From Clostridiales bacterium Firm_04 (GTDB lineage: Bacteria; Bacillota; Clostridia; Oscillospirales; Ruminococcaceae), in assembly GCA_001603005.1 (NCBI GenBank), contig LVAJ01000016.1:1-64000 (forward strand): a DNA stretch of 64,000 nucleotides, read 5' to 3'. The notes below the pieces were generated by a model. That model was not told the DNA's origin, ran no database searches, and saw only the letters and a list, made by a program, of their open reading frames with translations. A program made the position numbers and the translations under genes. How positions within the stretch are numbered: position 1 is the first letter of the stretch; each line of letters opens with the position of its first letter. Shown one piece after another: positions 60,719 to 64,000 of this stretch.

Positions 60719-60754
60719 GTAATTCCGGTAAACTAAGTAAGTCTGATAACAGAT
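60719..60754 (-). repeat. Small in-phase nonamer cluster (inverted type)
   Basis: GGTAATTCC, GGTAAACTA, AGTAAGTCT and GATAACAGA, each 9 bp apart, matching the inverted form of the TTATCCGGW repeat. It lies between two convergent genes. Confidence 0.5.
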
Positions 60755-60784
60755 CGGAACCGGATCGCGCCGGATCATACAGAA

Positions 60785-60942
60785 ATTGCCCCTGAGCGCT
60801 TTGAAACGCTCAGGGGCAAATTCATATTATCATAACGGGATTCCAAATGGATGCGATCCCTTTGGCGGGCTTGGTGAGTTTGCTTGCAAACTCATAGCGA
60901 AGCGTGCGCGAAGCCCATTCTAAATCATCGCGAAGCGATACC
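60785..60942 (-). repeat. Modular palindromic 3' element, copy 4, with terminator hairpin
   Basis: On the minus strand, 4 bases after the LRR-dockerin stop, it begins GGTATCGCTTCGCGATGATT and continues with GGGCTTCGCGC and an extra hairpin (GAGTTTGCTTGCAAACTC). It then carries CCAAAGGG...CCATTTGG and ATCCCGTTATGAT. It closes with TTGCCCCTGAGCG (60785-60797) and CGCTCAGGGGCAA (60807-60819). Confidence 0.8.
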
Positions 60943-60946
60943 TCTA

Positions 60947-63900
60947 TTACCCGCGCTGGCTGACGGGGAATACGCGGATGATGCGCGCGATGTACTGCAA
61001 CATCAGCGTAACATCCTCGATGCCCGCATTGCCGTTGCCGTCCACATCCGCGTTGATCACGCCGATGACGGAAATGACGACGTCTTTGTCCTCGGTCAGG
61101 AACCGCGCAAGCAGCACAACGTCACTGACATCGACCTGACCGTCCCCGTTCAGGTCGCCGGGATGATAGCCTTCCGGCTTCGACGACGCGCCGTCAATGC
61201 TCAGTTTGGCAGCATCCGATGTCACCGTATTTCCGCTCGCATCGGTCACAACGCAGCGGTAGAGGCGCCCGTTCAGTGCAGCATCCGCGATCACGGTCAG
61301 CTTATAGGTGTCGCAGTCCGTATCCGTCCATGCCGCGCCGTTGTCGTCGGAATACTGCCAACGGTAGAACAGGTCATATTTGCCCGCCGCCATCGTGTAG
61401 AACGAGACCGGCGTGCCGGCATAGACATTTGCGCTCTCCGGATTTGCAAGCACGGCAAGCGGCAGGTATTTTCCGCCTGTGCGGTCCTTGCCGAGCGTAT
61501 TGCGCAGCGGATCATTGCCAATCTCGCTGATCGCAACGTCATTCCAGTCGCCCTGTTCCGCGATGAAGAACATGTTCCGGATCTGATCGCTGTTCACAAA
61601 GGCGAAGTCCTCAACCTTGGAGAGCCGCACCGGAAGCGTGATCTCGGTCAGGTCAGCCATTGCATGGAATTTGTACTGCGTATAGTCGCCGCCGTAGCCG
61701 ACAGCCATCTTTTCCGGTGTTTTCGTCACTTTTATATCGCGGAAGAAATCGGACACCGAGCCTGTCAGGTCATAGTCATAGAGCACGAGCTCCTTGAATG
61801 CATCGCAATTCAAAAACAGCGCATTTCCGAAGTTTTTGATGCCGTCCCAGAGCACCGCGCGTTCCAGGTTCGGGCAATTCGAAAATGCTCTCCATGCGAT
61901 CGCAGTCTTTCCTGCGCCCGGCACGATCACCGTTTCCAGACCGTCGCAATTCATGAACGCATGCTGTCCGATCTGCATGACCGAATCCGGGATCGTCAGC
62001 GTCCGGAACTGCGCATTGCGGCAGCCGAAAAATGCAGAGTCACCGATCGTTTGCAGGGTATCCGGCAGCATGATCGCATCGGGACTGCCGTGCTTGCCGA
62101 ACCGGATCATCTTCACGCCGCCGCCGTTCGCCGCATATACTTCTTTTTCCTCACTGCGCGAAAAAGCATGATTGCCGATCGCGGTAATGCCGTCCGGCAG
62201 ATTCACGGTATCCACGCAGTACAGATTGCTGAAGAAGGATTCCGGAACCTCTGTGCCGGTGAGCACGGTCACGGTTTTCAGCGATTTCGGGACATACCAG
62301 TTCCATGCATTTGCCTGATCGGCGCGTTCCTCGCAGGCAAACGCGAGCGCATCCGACTGCCAATAACTGGAAGTGAACAGCACCGCGGAATGCTGCTTGT
62401 ATGTCGATTTGACAAGGTCAAAGCTCGGAACCGTGACGTCTTCGATATTCAGGCATTGATTGAACAAGCCCCGACCGAGATGCGAAATGCCGACCGCAAG
62501 CGTCGCCTTTGTCAGACCGCTGCATGCAGTGAACGCGTATTCTCCGACGACAATGCCGCTTTCACCGGGGATCTGCAAGGTCGTGATGCCGGCGCAGCCC
62601 TCGAATGCATGGTTTCCGATGATTGTCACGGAATCCGGGATCCGGAGATCGCCGAACGCCGCGGAAGTGCAGCCTTTGAACGCGCTATCGCCGATTTCTT
62701 CCAGCGTATCCGGCAGGATGAAACTGCGCTCGTGGCTGCGCTCGCCATAGCGCAGATACAGCAGATTTTCGTCGCCCATGAATGCTTCACTGCCGATCTT
62801 TTTCAGGCGCGCAGGCATATACACCGCGCCGAGATTCGGCATCGACGAGAAGACCTTTGCGCCGATGTTGTTGATGTACAGACCGTTTTCCGGATCCTGA
62901 TCCGTAAACACGATGCTGCGCACCTTGTCGCGCATGCCGAACGGCAGATTCGGATTGTCGTACATATCGCCGTAGCCCCAGATCGAGAAGACGCCGTCAT
63001 TCGGGACAATGCCGTAGATATGATCGCCGAGGCGGATGTAATCCTTCCGATCCGCAATGATCGCAGCCGGCACCGTGGCAGTCTGGATCGGGCTTGTTGT
63101 CGAAGTGGTCGTCACCGTGGTTGTTGTCTGTGCTGTGGTGACGGGCGGCGTCACAGTCGAGGTCGATTCCGGCTCCACATTGAAGTCGATCGTATTTTCG
63201 ATGACCTGCGCGCTGTCGTTGATCACAAATGTGCCCTTTGCGCGGATCCTGTCATTCGTGCTGATGAAATAGGTATAATGATCCTGCGGATTTTTGCGCA
63301 GTGCCGCATACATCACAATTGAGCTTTCGGGGAGATCATGCAGTTCAAACTCCGCGCCGTCCACGACGAGCTTTGCGCGGATATCTTCTTCCGGCATATT
63401 CAGGAAATGCGTCACAAATGTTGTTCTGAATGCCTGATGTGCGCATTCTTCTTCCGGTTCATCCGGCATTTCCAGTTTGCAGTTGAACGAAAGCCCCTTA
63501 TAGTCTCCCAGCTCGTTGCATGCGATGTACACGATGAGCTTCGGGAGCGGGATGTCGCCGATTGTGTCACTCTCCCGCGAGATCTCAAAACCGACCTCTG
63601 AATCATTCAGACGATGCAGAATACCGTGATTGTCTCCGATCTTGAGCCCAAATACCAGTCCTGCTTCCAGAACGGTCTTGAGTTCGATTTCCAGCGGCAG
63701 GCACCAGTCATCAGAATGTACATTGTCCGGAAAGTACGGACGGTTTGGAATGTTCTGCGCATTTATCGTGAAAATGTTTCCGTAGTTGATTTCCTTATTG
63801 CATCGCTCGATATTATCAGAATCCACGGAAACCGTAAATTTCAAGCCGCCGCCGGCATGAGCGTGAACCAGTCCGTCGAACAGTCTTACCTGCACACCGA

Positions 63901-64000
63901 ACGTCAGCTTGAAGGACAGTTCACCTTTCAGATTGATGACCGGTGCGACCGGCGGATTGTCGAAATCAATCAGCTGCACGCCGTCATCGGAATCATACAT
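60947..64000 (-). CDS. Large LRR (BspA-like) dockerin protein, C-terminal 1017 residues
   Basis: The gene enters from beyond 64000, so the N-terminus and signal peptide are not seen. From the upstream end: a beta-rich region like that of the 6687-10418 protein (LKGELSFKLTFGVQVRLFDG), a Thr/Val linker (TTTVTTTSTTSPIQTATVPA), about 20 BspA-type repeats (AFMGDENLLYLRYGERSHER, AFEGCAGITTLQIPGESGIV), an Ig-like domain (SFYTMAAGKYDLFYRWQYSD) and a C-terminal dockerin with both loops (GDLNGDGQVDVSD, NADVDGNGNAGIED). The dockerin is nearly the same as in the 6687-10418 protein, so both may dock to the same cohesin. TAA and TAG stand in tandem at the end. Confidence 0.9.
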   Translation of the reverse strand: MYDSDDGVQLIDFDNPPVAPVINLKGELSFKLTFGVQVRLFDGLVHAHAGGGLKFTVSVDSDNIERCNKEINYGNIFTINAQNIPNRPYFPDNVHSDDWCLPLEIELKTVLEAGLVFGLKIGDNHGILHRLNDSEVGFEISRESDTIGDIPLPKLIVYIACNELGDYKGLSFNCKLEMPDEPEEECAHQAFRTTFVTHFLNMPEEDIRAKLVVDGAEFELHDLPESSIVMYAALRKNPQDHYTYFISTNDRIRAKGTFVINDSAQVIENTIDFNVEPESTSTVTPPVTTAQTTTTVTTTSTTSPIQTATVPAAIIADRKDYIRLGDHIYGIVPNDGVFSIWGYGDMYDNPNLPFGMRDKVRSIVFTDQDPENGLYINNIGAKVFSSMPNLGAVYMPARLKKIGSEAFMGDENLLYLRYGERSHERSFILPDTLEEIGDSAFKGCTSAAFGDLRIPDSVTIIGNHAFEGCAGITTLQIPGESGIVVGEYAFTACSGLTKATLAVGISHLGRGLFNQCLNIEDVTVPSFDLVKSTYKQHSAVLFTSSYWQSDALAFACEERADQANAWNWYVPKSLKTVTVLTGTEVPESFFSNLYCVDTVNLPDGITAIGNHAFSRSEEKEVYAANGGGVKMIRFGKHGSPDAIMLPDTLQTIGDSAFFGCRNAQFRTLTIPDSVMQIGQHAFMNCDGLETVIVPGAGKTAIAWRAFSNCPNLERAVLWDGIKNFGNALFLNCDAFKELVLYDYDLTGSVSDFFRDIKVTKTPEKMAVGYGGDYTQYKFHAMADLTEITLPVRLSKVEDFAFVNSDQIRNMFFIAEQGDWNDVAISEIGNDPLRNTLGKDRTGGKYLPLAVLANPESANVYAGTPVSFYTMAAGKYDLFYRWQYSDDNGAAWTDTDCDTYKLTVIADAALNGRLYRCVVTDASGNTVTSDAAKLSIDGASSKPEGYHPGDLNGDGQVDVSDVVLLARFLTEDKDVVISVIGVINADVDGNGNAGIEDVTLMLQYIARIIRVFPVSQRG

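Noticed and set aside
1..64000. rRNA, tRNA and riboswitches
   Set aside because: No conserved rRNA stretches, no tRNA-like cloverleaf and no riboswitch core was recognised. A covariance-model scan would be needed to exclude small RNAs.

Overview
The window looks like part of a Ruminococcus-type genome (Clostridia, Oscillospiraceae-like). The signs are type I dockerin modules on very large secreted leucine-rich-repeat (BspA-like) proteins, Thr-rich linkers, a CotH-family protein, an LPXTG protein beside its own sortase, strong AGGAGG ribosome sites and consensus TTGACA-17/18-TATAAT promoters. No rRNA, tRNA or CRISPR was found. A plasmid-type gene set (ParA, a ribbon-helix-helix partner, a probable replication initiator, a primase-helicase, a MOB relaxase with MobC, and iteron-like repeats) lies among the cargo. 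My reading is that this is a stretch of a large plasmid or chromid, or a chromosome carrying an integrated one.

Layout. 0-3 kb: a partial secreted protein, divergent from a dockerin/LRR protein with an N-terminal cysteine-hydrolase-like domain. 3-6.5 kb: a polyamine-type operon, speD - DUF4178 - DUF350 - membrane spermidine synthase. 6.7-10.4 kb: a 1243-aa LRR-dockerin protein. 10.6-16.4 kb: membrane proteins and a small accessory island (CPBP protease, DUF6465, DUF6985-like, SRAP, SUKH-like, two GNATs of which one is broken, a dockerin-tail remnant). 16.5-18.6 kb: an LRR protein with a C-terminal papain/C39-like domain. 18.9-25.1 kb: mobilisation genes, a NACHT-pentapeptide NTPase (probable defence) and a RelBE-type pair whose toxin has lost its start. 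25.1-27.8 kb: an origin-like region and a primase-helicase. 28.5-32.6 kb: a REC-GGDEF protein and a hybrid histidine kinase. 33.2-40.1 kb: LPQTG protein and sortase, then CotH, a 38-aa peptide and a lipoprotein. 40.7-45.1 kb: initiator, RHH protein, a remarkable centromere-like repeat field, ParA and iterons. 45.3-60.6 kb: two giant RTX proteins around a type I secretion ABC/HlyD pair. 60.9-64 kb: the C-terminal part of another LRR-dockerin protein.

The most unusual feature is a degenerate 9-bp tandem repeat (consensus TTATCCGGW). It forms 41 contiguous in-phase units at 42782-43150, a field of the opposite orientation at 43397-43853, and small in-phase clusters elsewhere: upstream of the parA promoter, near 608, inside the promoter spacer at 879, near 25.1 kb and near 60.7 kb. 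By analogy with the omega/heptad system of pSM19035, I infer that the RHH protein binds this repeat for partition and perhaps for regulating distant promoters.

The second theme is a complete RTX/type I secretion locus in what appears to be a Gram-positive host. The two RTX proteins share a nearly identical C-terminal tail, and one carries a lipase-like hydrolase domain. The third is a family of modular palindromic elements that sit directly after stop codons and end in the same terminator-like hairpin.
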